This document shows, in pieces, positions 1 to 12,234 of a DNA stretch of 64,000 nucleotides. The notes beneath the pieces were generated by a model that ran no database searches, was not told where the DNA came from, and was given only the letters and a program-made list of their open reading frames with translations. The position numbers and the translations under genes are program-made. Numbering within the stretch: position 1 is the first letter of the stretch; each line of letters starts with the position of its first letter. Location of the stretch: NCBI GenBank assembly GCA_916613615.1, contig OU744723.1, positions 32,370,171-32,434,170 on the forward strand. The letters run 5' to 3'. The stretch comes from Steromphala cineraria. Its lineage: Eukaryota; Mollusca; Gastropoda; Trochida; Trochidae.

Positions 1-138
1 ATATCGGTAATAGTTTACTCAAAATAAAAGTTTTACTCAATAGGTCCAGCTTTCTTTAGATAATTCAACCTTTCACTCGAACAGTTTGTATATGTAAGTC
101 AATTGCACCACAATGTATAACATACATGCAACCCACCG

Positions 139-416
139 TTCTCTCCCCACAAAGGCATTTAAATGCGAGCAAACCTCTGTTCTTATTTGCCAAGATCCAA
201 GTTATCTCCTCTATATGTTAAAGGTCATTGTAAACTATGTCGAAACAACGGAAATGACCGAGGCTTTGCGAATGACAGTTTTTGATACTGCCTCGCTGAT
301 TGCACATCTTACTTTGATTTCCTCCAATCAGATTACTAGCTTTCTACCGTATGTGTTTGGCTAATAAGAACAGAGGCTTACTCGGGTATGACTTCGCTGC
401 CTCTGTGAGGAGAGAA
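139..416. mobile_element. Small fold-back (MITE-like) element
   Basis: Two inverted arms of roughly 55-60 bp (139-193 and 357-416) both read from the outside as TTCTCTCC.CACA.AGGCA and end inside at TCTTATTTGCCAA / TCTTATTAGCCAA. The arms are diverged and contain small gaps. The short open frame at 113-364 lies across the arms and has no recognisable domain, so I do not call it a gene. No target duplication was identified. Confidence 0.55.
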
Positions 417-526
417 TGTAATTACACATGCAAGCACCTAAAACTGCTGTTTATTGTTCAAGTAATGGTGACAAACGGATTTGTTAAATAGTAGAATAAA
501 ATATTTAATACAAATTTTGTTGTCGT

Positions 527-718
527 AGATGACATCTACTTGTTGCCTACAGTTTACCACGGAAGTGAAACAAAGTTTACAACGGGAGAGGACAGTAGGA
601 ATGTTCAACAAAGCAAGGTTGATTATGAGTGACAGGGAACGTTATAAGCTGCGTCTTGACACTGAGGACTGATATCTGCAATTGTCTTCCTATTTCGACA
701 GAAAGCAGGATGTCTTTA
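527..718 (+). repeat. Diverged direct repeat, copy A
   Basis: This stretch resembles 1651-1865 over most of its length, with small gaps. Shared blocks include GATGACATCTAC, CACG.AAGTGAAA, CTGCGTCT.GACA, GATATCTGCAA and CAGGATGTCT. It lies about 1.1 kb upstream of copy B, and both lie upstream of the Toll-like receptor. It may be an old tandem duplication of the receptor's 5' region. No coding frame is conserved between the copies. Confidence 0.6.
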
Positions 719-1650
719 GATATATCCATATAGAGCGGTCCCGTTCAAAATCAAAATGGCTGTTATCCAAAACATTTTAGGGTATTTTCGGACGATTTCT
801 TTACATATACAGCTCATACTGATAGACAAAATGTCTTAAGAGTACATAAAACCGTATGCTGTTATTGTTTTAAACTTGCAAGTTATTGATAATATTATGT
901 TCTTATGAGTTGGTATGTAGAAATGAATTTTTTTAGCGTGTAGAGATAGCCTTTATTTGATTTATTTAGAATTGCAAGACTGAGTTCTTATTTGTTTGCC
1001 AAATTCGGGCAAATTGTCAAGTGAACATCAGCTCAAACTACCCCCTTAAATTTGTTTTGAGCAGCTGTGTACATTGCTGCTGTTATCGTACCACGTTTCT
1101 TCGTTGTAATGTTTGAAGCACTTTCAGAAAATCATCAATGTGAAAGTAAGGCTCAAATCAACAGGGGAGACCAAGGCTATGCGCGCCCTTGGGGCAATGT
1201 GTAAACCTATACATCTATACATCATTAATGGGCAAAGTTTTACACAATGTCCACACTGACCAACTTAAGTGATTTTTAATTAATCTTATATCGGAAATGT
1301 TATGGTTCAACTGAAAACATATATCATATTTATCTATTATCATCCGAAATCCGACCTTAAAGAGACACTGGTTATCTTTCTTAACATATCTGATCACTGC
1401 ACTTGCAAATCTACCCATTAATGCTTTATATTAATTTTCTAAATTCCTTGATTTTATCGAAAGACTAACATTTAAAGTATGTGTAAAAGTCGAAATTATG
1501 TATCCAATTAACCTACCCAATAGTAACAATACCTAATTATCACTATCGAATCGAAAATATCTTCCTGTCAGCTTTTTATAAGGTTTCAAATTTACTTTTG
1601 TCAAAATAATAAGGTCACAATTGATACTTTTCAAAACCGATTTTCACGAA

Positions 1651-1865
1651 GATGACATCTACGTGTTGTCTACATTTTAGCACGAAAGTGAAAGAAAATT
1701 TAAACCTTGAGAGGAAAGTAAGAGAGTGCAACAGATTAGGAGATGGCCATGCGAGGCAGGGAAAGTAATTAACTGCGTCTCGACATGTATAACTACTTCA
1801 GGAACGATTTCAGGACAGATATCTGCAAACAACTTCCCGTTTCAACAGAAAACAGGATGTCTCTG
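1651..1865 (+). repeat. Diverged direct repeat, copy B
   Basis: Partner of the repeat at 527-718. It sits about 250-480 bp upstream of the tandemly duplicated 5' exon region of the Toll-like receptor, so it could include old promoter sequence. That role is inference. Confidence 0.6.
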
Positions 1866-2110
1866 TAAATGTACCCCTGATTTGGAAGAATAAATTTCCT
1901 TACATATACAGTTTGGTGATAATAGATATCTTATCATTGAATTAAATCGTGTGTGGTCTGGGAAATGTCACTCAGATATATCACATATTGTCTGTCAACA
2001 AACCTGCCATAAGGCGCATCACATCTTACAGAGGCGGATGCAGTGATGAAAAAGACACCATGGTCGGATGTAAGCACCAAGCTGTTGAGTGTGATAGGCT
2101 GGGCGGTGGA

Positions 2111-2341
2111 CATTCACTGATAGATAGGATCAGACCAATGTACAGTGAGAGTTGACTGGTAGAGTAACATATCCACAACCCAAGAAGACGGGAATCTACA
2201 TCTCAAGCGTACAGCCGGCTCCTGAACATCCACTGATAGATAGGATCAGACCAATGTACAGTGAGAGTTTACTGGTGGAGTAACATATCCACAACCCAAG
2301 AAGACAGGAATCCACATCTCAGTGTACAGGCGGCTCCTGAA
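2111..2341 (+). repeat. 116-bp tandem duplication in the TLR 5' leader
   Basis: Two adjacent copies (2111-2226 and 2227-2341) share about 93 percent of their bases by eye. Both begin at CAT.CACTGATAGATAGGAT and end at CGGCTCCTGAA. The second copy stops 8 bases before the ATG at 2350, so the duplication lies in the presumed 5' untranslated exon of the Toll-like receptor. Only the last copy is next to the start codon and splice donor. Confidence 0.85.
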
Positions 2342-2349
2342 CAAGCAAC

Positions 2350-2352
2350 ATG
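2350..2352 (+). CDS. Toll-like receptor, first coding exon (start codon only)
   Basis: The ATG is followed directly by GTGAGT, a strong splice donor. The next exon begins at 3257 after TATTTCAG. It continues in phase 0 as FNQLWYSLLSSLLLIVFCSG, a typical signal peptide that otherwise lacks a methionine. The first intron is therefore 2353-3256, and only the initiator Met is encoded here, after a 5' leader whose beginning I cannot place. The match of donor, acceptor, phase and signal peptide supports this start over the GTG at 3302. Confidence 0.75.
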
Positions 2353-3256
2353 GTGAGTCTCGGTTATATATACACACAAAGAATTTTATCAAGCAATCTC
2401 TATATTTGTATTTGTATGAGTTTTTGGAGTTTTGGTGCTTTTGGAATATTTTGATAAATTTGATGTATCAGCCACTCCAGTTATAACAATTGTTGTTTCA
2501 TTGACTATTCACTTGAACTAAAATCCCAAATATGTTAAAATAATGAAATAAGGGGAAAATGTGAGACTACTGAAATCTGGTCAAATATAATTATTGTCAT
2601 AAGGTTGGACACTAAGTGATGATAAGAATGTTTTGATACCATGTTTACATTCAGAAACGATCACCTTTTTCATCATACTTGAAGGGGCTAGCAAGACATT
2701 AAATTTCATTATTATTATCATAAAAAAATTAAAATGCCTTTTATCTTAGAAGCTGTGAGTAAATTTAAGATCTGTTGAGTGAACTTGTTGATCAAACATT
2801 TATTCTTTCTATAGATAAGTCATTTTCTTTAACATTGGTTAGTTTTTCTTTGTGCAGAGTTCTTTTATTTTGATTCTTTATAATTTTGTGATTTTATAGG
2901 TCTATACTGCTTTAATTAGGTCATTAACTAACAAGTCATCAATTCAGTCATGAGAATTATAATAATTATCAAATCACAGCAAAATTTATTGAATTTAATT
3001 TAAGTGATTTCAGGTAATTTGGATATTGACTAAAAATACCAAACCTATGTTATAACAGTTATCAAGGGAAAAGTGAACTGTAAATCGAGTGAAGTTCTGT
3101 TTCTCGCTTTCTTTGAAATATTTTGTTTTACAAAAAGAAGATTACATGCTACATAAACGTAATTGCCTTCATCACTCTCAGGGTGTTACGGAAGATTCTT
3201 CAGAGAGGTATTAATGTCATATATATTTCTGAAACATTACATTATTTGTATTTCAG

Positions 3257-5348
3257 TTCAACCAACTGTGGTACTCTTTACTATCCAGTTTACTCCTAAT
3301 AGTGTTTTGCAGTGGTCTGCAACTACCTAACATTTCGGTGAATTGCCTTCCTTGCACTTGTCGTCCTGACCCAATCTATGGTGGAGTTTTTGCCGATTGT
3401 TCTAACAGGGAGCTGAGCCACATTTCCTTACCTGAACCAGGTAGCATCACAACACTTCTCTTTGACCAAAACTACATGTGGAAGCTGGCCATATCTGAAT
3501 TCAAGAGAATGGTCAATCTGTGTCATCTCAGATTAAGTGATAACGGAATTACAGCAATTGAAAAATCCAATGAAATCATTTTTAAAAATCTGGAATACCT
3601 TGATCTTTCGCAAAATCTTCACCTAGGGCTAGCTCAAATTGTCAAAGTTTCATCCTGGCTGAGAAACCAGACTTTAAAGACACTTCGAATTGACTACATT
3701 GTTACCCTGAATCCCTTGATTGTCGCACTTGATGGACTGTATTGTAGTTTTCTTCAAAACACAGCTTTGAAGGAATATTATTTAGATGGAAACGCATTTT
3801 TTTATATAGGGAAAGAATGTATTTCTTTGTTGCCGACAACTATTGAAGTCTTGAGCGCTCGTTACAGCATGCTCGGGAGCTTCACTGCTGCCAATTTCAC
3901 TGGATTGTTAAATTTAAAGTTTTTGAGGGTCGTTGATTTGACCGGTTTTGTAACATGGTTCCCTGGCAATGGACATTACGGTGACTGGCGCAAAACTGTG
4001 ATACCTAAAACAATTCCTGTAATGCCGTCAATTGAAGTTATCAGATATGGTGGAGTGTTTCTCAGAGCAGATGTGAAAGAACTGATTGTCCTGCCAGTTT
4101 GCAACAAAATAACAACACTTGACTTCAGTGATAATCTTCTTGAGTCAGTAACTGGACCTGGTCGGTTTCGGAAATGTTGTAGATATTGACATATCACAAA
4201 ATAGGATTGCTTTGATCGGCAAACCTTTGTTTATTGATTCAAATAAATTGAAGAAGCTCAATTTCTCCCATAATGATCTTGGTAAGTATATTGGAAATGA
4301 TACATCAGGTGACCTTTTGAAACAATTTGACAAATTGGAGAATTTAGATCTTTCTGATAACAAAATCACTTTTCTCCCAGAAAAATTTTTCATGGCGGCA
4401 AACAAAGTTCAGTTCCTTGATATCAGTGGAAACTTTCTGACAAATTTTGACGTTGACATATTTCTTATGAGAGATCTGAAGGAATTGAATTTGAGAAACA
4501 ATAAGTTAAACAAACTTCCACAAAGGGTCATTGAGCAGGTAAATCTTTTTCCAAATCTGACAGTTATCATGGATGACAACCCTTTGCATTGTTCTTGTGA
4601 CACGTTGGAGTTCCTTGAATGGATCAAAGATAGCAACTATGTTCGACAAATGGACAATCAATCATGCTTATTGACAAACGGGAGCAGCATTAAACTGCAG
4701 TTTCTAGATCAAATCTTGTCCAGTTTACACGAAAGCTGTAAATCTGATCTTGTGTTGATAGCGTTGTCTGTATCTGGAGCATTTGCTTTGCTGTTGATTG
4801 TCTCTGGGATATCGATGTACCGATACAGATGGAAGCTCAGGTATCTCTATTATATTGGAAGGAACAGATACCTACGGTTGACTGATGAGGAAGATCTGGA
4901 AATATACAAATATGATGCATTCATATCATATGCTGAAAAAGATCGCACGTTTGTCATTGAGAACCTCCGTACCAAGCTTGAAGACGGATCAGGAATGAAT
5001 ATTTGCATCCACAGCAGAGATTTCCTCCCTGGTGACATCATTACAGAAAACATCATCACGGCAATCCAAAACAGCCGGAAAACTGTAATTGTATTGACAC
5101 CAGCCTTTCTGAAGAGTGAGTGGTGCATCTACGAGTTCTACATGGCAAGACAACACGGGATCACCAGGAAACTGAGCAACCTCCTGGTGATTCTACTGGA
5201 AGAGGTTGATGTGAAGCAGCTTCCAAAAGATCTGGCAATGATGATGACCTACAACAGTTACCTTGAGTACAACACTGACTTGTATGGGGAGGAAGTGTTT
5301 TGGAACACACTTAGAGAGGGGATTAGAACCATCAAGCGAATGGAATGA
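3257..5348 (+). CDS. Toll-like receptor (LRR-TM-TIR), frame broken once near 4170
   Basis: This exon encodes a single-pass innate immune receptor of about 697 residues. After the signal peptide come roughly ten leucine-rich repeats (for example LENLDLSDNKITFLP), then one C-terminal LRR cap with the NPLHCSC motif. A hydrophobic transmembrane segment follows (about 4745-4815, LVLIALSVSGAFALLLIVSG), then a cytoplasmic TIR domain (about 4905-5330). TIR box 1 is YDAFISYA, the BB loop carries RDFLPGD with the conserved proline, and box 3 has FW. A single LRRCT places it with the vertebrate-like, single-cysteine-cluster TLRs. The 3257 frame stops at 4187-4189, while LRR coding continues one base out of frame from about 4170 to the stop at 5348. 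One extra base near CGGTTTCGGAAATG explains the break, as a sequencing error, a polymorphism or a young pseudogene. TIR signalling through MyD88-type adaptors is family knowledge. A possible AATAAA signal is at 6097. Confidence 0.88.
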
Positions 5349-8300
5349 ATATTTCTTATTTCAATCTGTTGTAAATCGGTGTTTGTTCCTTTTTTGTCTG
5401 ACATACTTTATTTCTGTCGTTTTTATCGCCTTTTAGTACAAAGGTATCTGTGATAACAAACATGAATATTTAACGCTACTGCTGAAAGCAGGGTTTTAAG
5501 ATACAGAAGGACTGCAAGTTTATAAACGATTCAACTATCCACACCTTGCTCTATGATATTTTGAAATATATAATCGTTATCATATAATCATGTATATATA
5601 TCATGTATAATCAATACCACATAACCAAGTTCTCTTTTGCAACATATGGAATGTTTATAGTGATAAAGTTTGGGAAAGAAGAAGCTTTTGAAGATTTTAA
5701 AGTAGACATTGAGTTAGTGTGAGATTGTACATGAAAGTTATTGGCATTGTTGAAGATTTCGATGATGACAGACAAGAACCACAAAGTGCATGGACTTATT
5801 TTATCTGATCCAAAACTGTTGTTAATAGTATTTTGATATTTTCTTCCTTATACTGATTTGCATTCCTTGTATACATATTATCATTGCTTGTTTGTAATCT
5901 GTTGTGTACCTGTTATCAGTGTATAAATGTATATTTGGAATACAAACAACACCTTAAGCTCAAAGCAGGATTTTGAAATGCAGATTCTTACAAAAGTGTA
6001 ATCAACAGTAATTTTCTCCATTTACAAATACGTTTATCTTTGAAAGCAAGTCACGCCTGTTATAGATAACTCTTCCTTTTTTAAACATGGTTTGGTAATA
6101 AAAGAGATAATGAAAACACTTATTTGTCATATTCATATAACTTTCTCAGAGATTCTCGGGGTCAGTTAAGTTTCTTTGTGGAAGCCCTATTGAAAGCCTG
6201 GATAGCTGATTGACAAGATTCACCCGATACGATACCAAGCTAGTTGAACACTATAGTGACTGTGTTTATGTTACATACTACAGGTCTAGGCAGTTCTAGG
6301 ACGGACTGTCAGTCTCAGTGATTAGTATGCAGAGGAAAGAGAAATTCTAGTTGGCATTTCAATATGGTTGTATTTGATTGTTTTATTTCACTGTGGAATC
6401 TACGTTATACACGATTATTGTGAGTAGTAACAGCACTGTGACAAGTTAGGCACAATTCGGCTATCAAACTCGGTCGAAATGCAATCTCCTTGTAACAGGT
6501 TTCTATTTTTATATCACTTTTACATTTATTTTGATTATCTTCCTTGTGAATAATTCTAAATAGTTATGTATTATTGCAACTCACGAGGAAGTAGGTTGCA
6601 TTGACTCAACTCAAGTATACACGACTTTCTCCACTTCTGTACGGTTCATGATTGGTTGATAATTAGAATATTATACAATTTAAATTCCTCGTCTTCAGAA
6701 ACAAAAACACTACTCTCCACACGCATTGATTGCAATTAAATTGTGTAAGACAGAAAACTGATTACTGTTAATTGAATAGATTTTCTTTTGAAGGTATTTC
6801 AGGGACTTAATGAGATAAAAATGTCATATATTGCGTTGTTATTACAAGTGATGAGAATGATAATATTCTACTTTAAAATGATTTCGACAAGAAAAGTTAA
6901 CTTTTCTGTTATCTATATTTCTCAAAACTTAATAAAAGATATATATTTTATGAATGAAATTATCAAGGCAATCTTTTAACAATACTCTTCTTTTCACAAT
7001 GTTAACAGTAACGTCACATCATTGAAGACCATACATGTACATTGTATATTATTCACCAAATGTAAATACAGGATTTATTAATTACCATAGATTAATAACA
7101 TATTTCAACCAAACATTTCTATAAATTGTATGGTGTTATGTATCACTTGGTATGCCCTCGTATAAGAAAAACCCGGGGTATAAATCTGTGTACCTGCGTA
7201 TTCTAGTGCAAATATCATGTTATTTGGAATGTCTTGATGCATTCTAGCATAGGCAAAACGAAACAAATAATAATGAAATTCCTCTACATACATGGACGGA
7301 AAGATACAAGCTGCGCTAACATATTTGTATGTCTTACCTATCAGCAAATTTGTTGAAGTGACAAGGGGTCAAAATATCAAAACAATATTTTTTCTCTACA
7401 TCTACATCAACAACTTTATGTTTGAGTCATATATGTTGTTTTTCACTAAGGCAATGTTTATGTGTGTATTAGTTTCTTAAAACAATTAAAGGGATAACTT
7501 TAATCAACTTTCAAGAAAATAGAAAATTCACATATATGATCCCATCTGTCTATTGAACCATGTCAAATACGGAAATTCAGGACCAGTGACCAGATGATCC
7601 CTAAATATGGTTTGAAAATGGTAATCTTATACATGGACAGTTCATGATACTCAGATAACCTGCAATTACTTTATGGACGGCAATACGAAACCCAAATGAC
7701 ATGCTATTTGCACTAAGATACATCAGCCAATGAACACCTGTTTGAAACATCGTGTGACAAATTCACTTTAATACTCTTCATGACTTAACAAATTACTCAT
7801 TTTCAACTTTCTGCAGTGATACAAAACTATTGTTTCAAACTCCCCTCAGTTGAAAAATCAATAATGATGTATGACATCACCGTCACTTATCAATCAACCA
7901 ACAATGTCTGAATTTAAGTTATTGATAGATAAAAGAATACATACAAAAATGTTGTTATGCATGAATGAATTTAATGTGTTCTGAGACAATTTACAATATG
8001 TTTGAAACCAACTTACTGATGTCTGTATCTGTAAATTGTGATTCTGACATTTCCAGTCGAACGGCCTTGTCAAGCTAGGTCATCTGTATGAACTGTATGT
8101 CACTGATAAATTTGATTGGATGTACCACACGTGCATCCTTCGATATCATTCTACACGTTTATGCAATGGCTATTGACCAATCAGAATTCAAGATATTCAT
8201 CTTAAGGGTAATAAAGGAAACCATGCTGATATGGCAGATGCTGTTTTTCATCGTGTTAAGATTCATGTATTGTATATACTGCTAAAAAACAAAGCAATGC

Positions 8301-9646
8301 CAATGTTTTTCAATTTAGTATTTGTTAAATGAAGCAGACGCTTAAAATTCAAGCAGTATGTCTGTGATTAACATTTTCTACAACCATTTCCAAGTTTGAA
8401 ATATTTGTCATTGAACATGTGTTTCAGTGATTTAATAAAGACTGCTTTGCATTTAAAATTGAAAGATGAAGGCTTTTTCAGTTGCATACACATCAAAACC
8501 AACATTTTCAGTCAAACCGGGGGTTCTTGGGATTTAAAAAACACCTGACATTTGTGAGGTTTGAAGCAAGGTCATGGCTCCACAAACTGAAGTTGAACAG
8601 AACGATGTCATTAACCAGTTTGAGAGCTGTGAGTACAAACAGGGATTGCAACATTATCCAATGTGTTTCTAGGTACATTGATAAGATGTTGGCAATAATT
8701 TGATTGAATAACACTTAATTGTGTTGCGTAATGACAACTTCGGAAGTTTGGTTGACCACGCCGATCTTGGATTCGACTTCCTCCCTTGGTTACTTATGTA
8801 ACATACTAGAGAGGTTTGGGGAAGAAAATCAGAACATTTGCAGACATTCAAACTTGTATGAGACCGCCAATGTCAAGGTAAAAATAACAAAAAAAATCAA
8901 GACCTTGACCTTTTGACACATAATTTACTCTGACGGGTCCTTACTTTCATTTGACAGGACATGTTCAAAAGTGCTTTTCAATCTCTTGTCACCAATCTTA
9001 ATACAAAATGATCGAATCTGTTTTCACCTATGCGTTTCTCTGCTTGAGTAGTATATATACAAGATATCAGACAAAGTTGTACTTATGAATTTGTTATGTA
9101 TTCAAATTCATATATTTAAACTCGCCTAGAATTTTAATGTACGTCAACCACCAAACTTTAAGTATGTCATATTCCAATATACATGTATAAATAAGCAATA
9201 ATGTTAATGAACGGCAATATTAGGATAGAAAAGGTCATTAAATATACAAGCTAACTGAACAACTCTACCCTACCGCGCGAAAAAGTGGGATCCACAATAC
9301 GCATGGAAAACGTTACATATAATATTTCCTCGAAACAAAAACGTAAAATAGACAACAACAAAAATTTCGGAAGTTGACACATATTGCAAAGTAAAGTCGG
9401 AAGGATAGACTCTTGCAGGAATAGTTGCATCATTCTAGAGCCAATCAAGGTTGAAAACAATCCAGTACATAAACAAATGATGTTGCTTTGTATTGTTGTC
9501 ATCGTTACCCTTATTGTTATACCTGGTTTTAAATGCGATCCACAATAAAGGTAGTCTTCACAAATGGTGATTCAATGAGTTTTTACTATAATAACTGCAT
9601 TTTGTTTGTGCCTGTCAAACTATAAAGAAGGAGGACAGTCACCTGT
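5349..9646. other. AT-rich intergenic DNA, no gene seen
   Basis: The first 750 bases probably hold the TLR 3' untranslated region, with AATAAA at 6097-6102. The remainder has only short open frames with low-complexity or hydrophobic translations and no domain I recognise. No RNA gene, clear repeat array or splice-supported exon was found. Confidence 0.5.
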
Positions 9647-10067
9647 TTATTCCACGGATATATTACTCAGACTCTTAAGGTCTGTATTCAGATAGTCAAG
9701 GCTGCAAATACCGAACGGTTGGCGAAGTTTTCTGCCACTAAATAAAACATTCCCAGCAAATATGGTCATTGAGTGTGCTGCATACTTGACAGACCATTCC
9801 ACCTTGACTCGATGTCCCTTTAAGTCGAGTGACAGTAAAATTATATGGAATTTGTTACTAAGAAGATATTGACCAACATTGTCTCTTTCAGTGAACACCA
9901 AATCCCTCACTGAACCTAAACCAATGTTATTCACTCTGGATGTGGTTATTTCAAGCTCTGTCTGTCCACGATGTTTGACCATAGTCATGATTGTCATTTT
10001 CCCTCTCGTTATACAGAAAATGTTCTTGGTTCCAGACAGTCCACACACTGAATTGCTGAGGTGATGT
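9647..10067 (-). CDS. Possible terminal exon of an unknown gene
   Basis: An open frame of about 140 codons ends at TAA (9647-9649) and starts just after a good acceptor, TTGACTTTCAG, on the minus strand. The translation has mixed composition, with stretches such as DLVFTERDNVGQYLLSNKF and HRVKVEWSVKYAAHSMTIFA, unlike random AT-rich frames. No domain or upstream exon was recognised. It needs two bases from a preceding exon, so it does not fit in phase after exon 2 of the cysteine-rich gene upstream. It could be a real last exon, a pseudogene remnant or chance. Confidence 0.3.
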
Positions 10068-10078
10068 CTGAAAGTCAA

Positions 10079-11095
10079 TGATATTCATGTGATTGGCCTT
10101 GACGGTCCGATATATGTACCTGCCGCTAATGGCTGAAATATTGCCCAAGCGGCGTTAAGCATTAAATCACTCAATCACCGAATATGTGTAATTATTTGCC
10201 GACCCGAAGTCCAAAAGCAGATATGTTAAATATTTTTACTTGACATTCCACAATCTGAATTGCCGCCCCGAAGTCTAAAAGCCAGCATTATTTATGTAAT
10301 CATTTCTAGACAGTCCACATCCTTTATTGCTGACATGAATTTAAAATCAAATATTATAGATGCTTGTCCTAAACAGTCTACGAACTGAATGTCTGACATA
10401 AAGGCTAGAAGTAAATCTAAATAATGTAATGGTGCAATTTGCTTAATATATATTTACATAATAATAAAACTTGTAATGGGGTCATCACCAGGTGTTTGTG
10501 GATCCGATAAAAACACTATTGACCAACTACGAATTCAAGTGTCTATTGAAGGCAACTTTCTGTCCTATAACATTATCGTATTGGTTACATTAAGGAAAGA
10601 ACAAAAAACATGGTTTGACTATTTCTGACAGCGGGTCATGATTACACAAGCATGACTCTTTTAAAAAAGCATCAGATCTTTTTTTTGCCAGAAAAAAATC
10701 ATTATATTTGTTTGATTCTGTTATTACGGTAGCAATATGAAAGATATTTACTTGGTAAAACTGAAAACTGAAAGACTTGAAATGTGCAACACAGTTAACG
10801 TGGTAATTTGCATCCGATTTAGGTTTAATTAAATCGAAGCAAAAGGTCAGCTTAACAGTAATAGTAATCCGTTATCTACCTTTTCATAACTAAATTTTCA
10901 GTGGCTTTGAACTATGAACAACTACCCCTGTTATCAAAATGACATTGTATATTTGGACAGAGTTTTGACAAACATCATAATGATTTCTACAAACCCAAAC
11001 TTTCGAATGGTAAAGTCCTTGCTTATTTTCTCCATGGAGAGATCTGGTTCACTGTAGATAGTGAGAAGAAAGTTGTAGCCACAGTTGGTACTGTA
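10079..11095. other. Non-coding stretch, nothing supported
   Basis: AT-rich sequence between the possible exon at 9647-10067 and the last exon of the minus-strand cysteine-rich gene. Part of it (about 10900-11095) is probably that gene's 3' untranslated region. No domain, repeat or RNA gene was seen. Confidence 0.4.
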
Positions 11096-11367
11096 CTAGC
11101 ACCTGTCGTTGGTGTTGACACAGGGACCAGAAAAGATCTGTCTCCGGCACTCCCGTCTCTCACACAAATCCAAGGTTTTATTACTCAGTTCTCTGGTGGA
11201 GATGTCCAAGAACCCTAACTGCATGAAGCACTTTGACTCGTACACCTTGCAGTTGAGTAGAATATAAATAATGTTTGTGTGTATGGAGCTTTCTTGCATG
11301 GAATTAACAGTGCATTTGGATCTTTTCAGGTCTTGAGGTACATTGATGTAAAACTGTGAAGGAGTCA
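11096..11367 (-). CDS. Secreted cysteine-rich protein, exon 3 (last)
   Basis: The exon begins after ATATTTCAG on the minus strand with TG, which completes an ATG codon using the A left at the end of exon 2. It runs 89 further codons to TAG (11096-11098). It encodes seven of the 13 cysteines of the mature protein, including a C-terminal cluster with spacing CERREC, GPC and DRC, and a potential N-glycosylation site (NKT). The phase fit with exon 2 and the uninterrupted frame support it. The fold is not recognised. Confidence 0.65.
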
Positions 11368-11860
11368 CTGAAATATAATGGATGTTAATATATGGAAGAT
11401 ATACTTAAAAACTATTCAAGTATAGCAACATTTAGGCATGACAACTAATCAGTATATTCGTGACAATGTTACCAATTGATTTGACGGTTACACCTTACAC
11501 ATTAAATAAGTGTGTTAAATGGTAGTCACTCCTTTTCAATATGATTCAGGCTTTTGGATTGTTCAAATCATATGTTAGAGAAATTGATAACTTAAGTTTT
11601 CTAACTGCCTAATACATGATTACCTTACTCTTTACGAATATTTTTTGTTCATTCAATGTAATAAATAAATTGATACATTTAAAGCACCTGAAGCAACTTA
11701 GTACAGCTGTTCATAGGTAGCTCCTTGAGTCTGAAAACACATATGATATTCAGATAACAGGCATGTTCAATGACATTCTAAAAATTAACTTTGCCCTTTC
11801 ACATAGTTATTAGTTTAAAAACCAGGTAAACTGTCCCGAAAATGATTTATATTCACTTAC

Positions 11861-11981
11861 TGACGTTGCTTCCTCGTGTTTCACTGTTTACACATCGTTT
11901 TAGTCCTGCATGAGAGTAAAGTAGAATTATCTCCTCTTTTGCCTCTGTTTTGCATATCAAGTCTTTCTGAAGTATAAAACC
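11861..11981 (-). CDS. Secreted cysteine-rich protein, exon 2
   Basis: A 121-base exon lies between an acceptor (GCAGACCAG followed by GGT) and the donor GTAAGT. It encodes 40 residues from GFILQKDLICKTEAKEE to GSNV plus one extra base. Using the AG five bases earlier would shift the frame into a stop, so the CCAG acceptor is preferred. It joins exon 1 in phase 0 and exon 3 in phase 1. It adds two cysteines. Confidence 0.6.
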
Positions 11982-12234
11982 CTGGTCTGCAGATTTTCAT
12001 AAAAAAACATTTTAAGAAATGGTACAAGAAGCCTATCCATCACCCACTGTGTAAATAGTATTTGGAATGGCAGATGTTAAGCTTTTTGAATTCATGTACT
12101 TATTACTAAGATGTATTCTTCAAAAAGCCCTTTTGCAACCCTAGTTTTGTTGGTAATATTTTATAAATTGTAGGACATTAGAAAATGACAAATGTCATTT
12201 AGATGAAATGCTCTAATTATATGTTTAATTTAGA

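Noticed and set aside
3302..3304. GTG at 3302 as TLR start
   Set aside because: It would remove most of the signal peptide; the spliced ATG at 2350 gives a complete one in phase.
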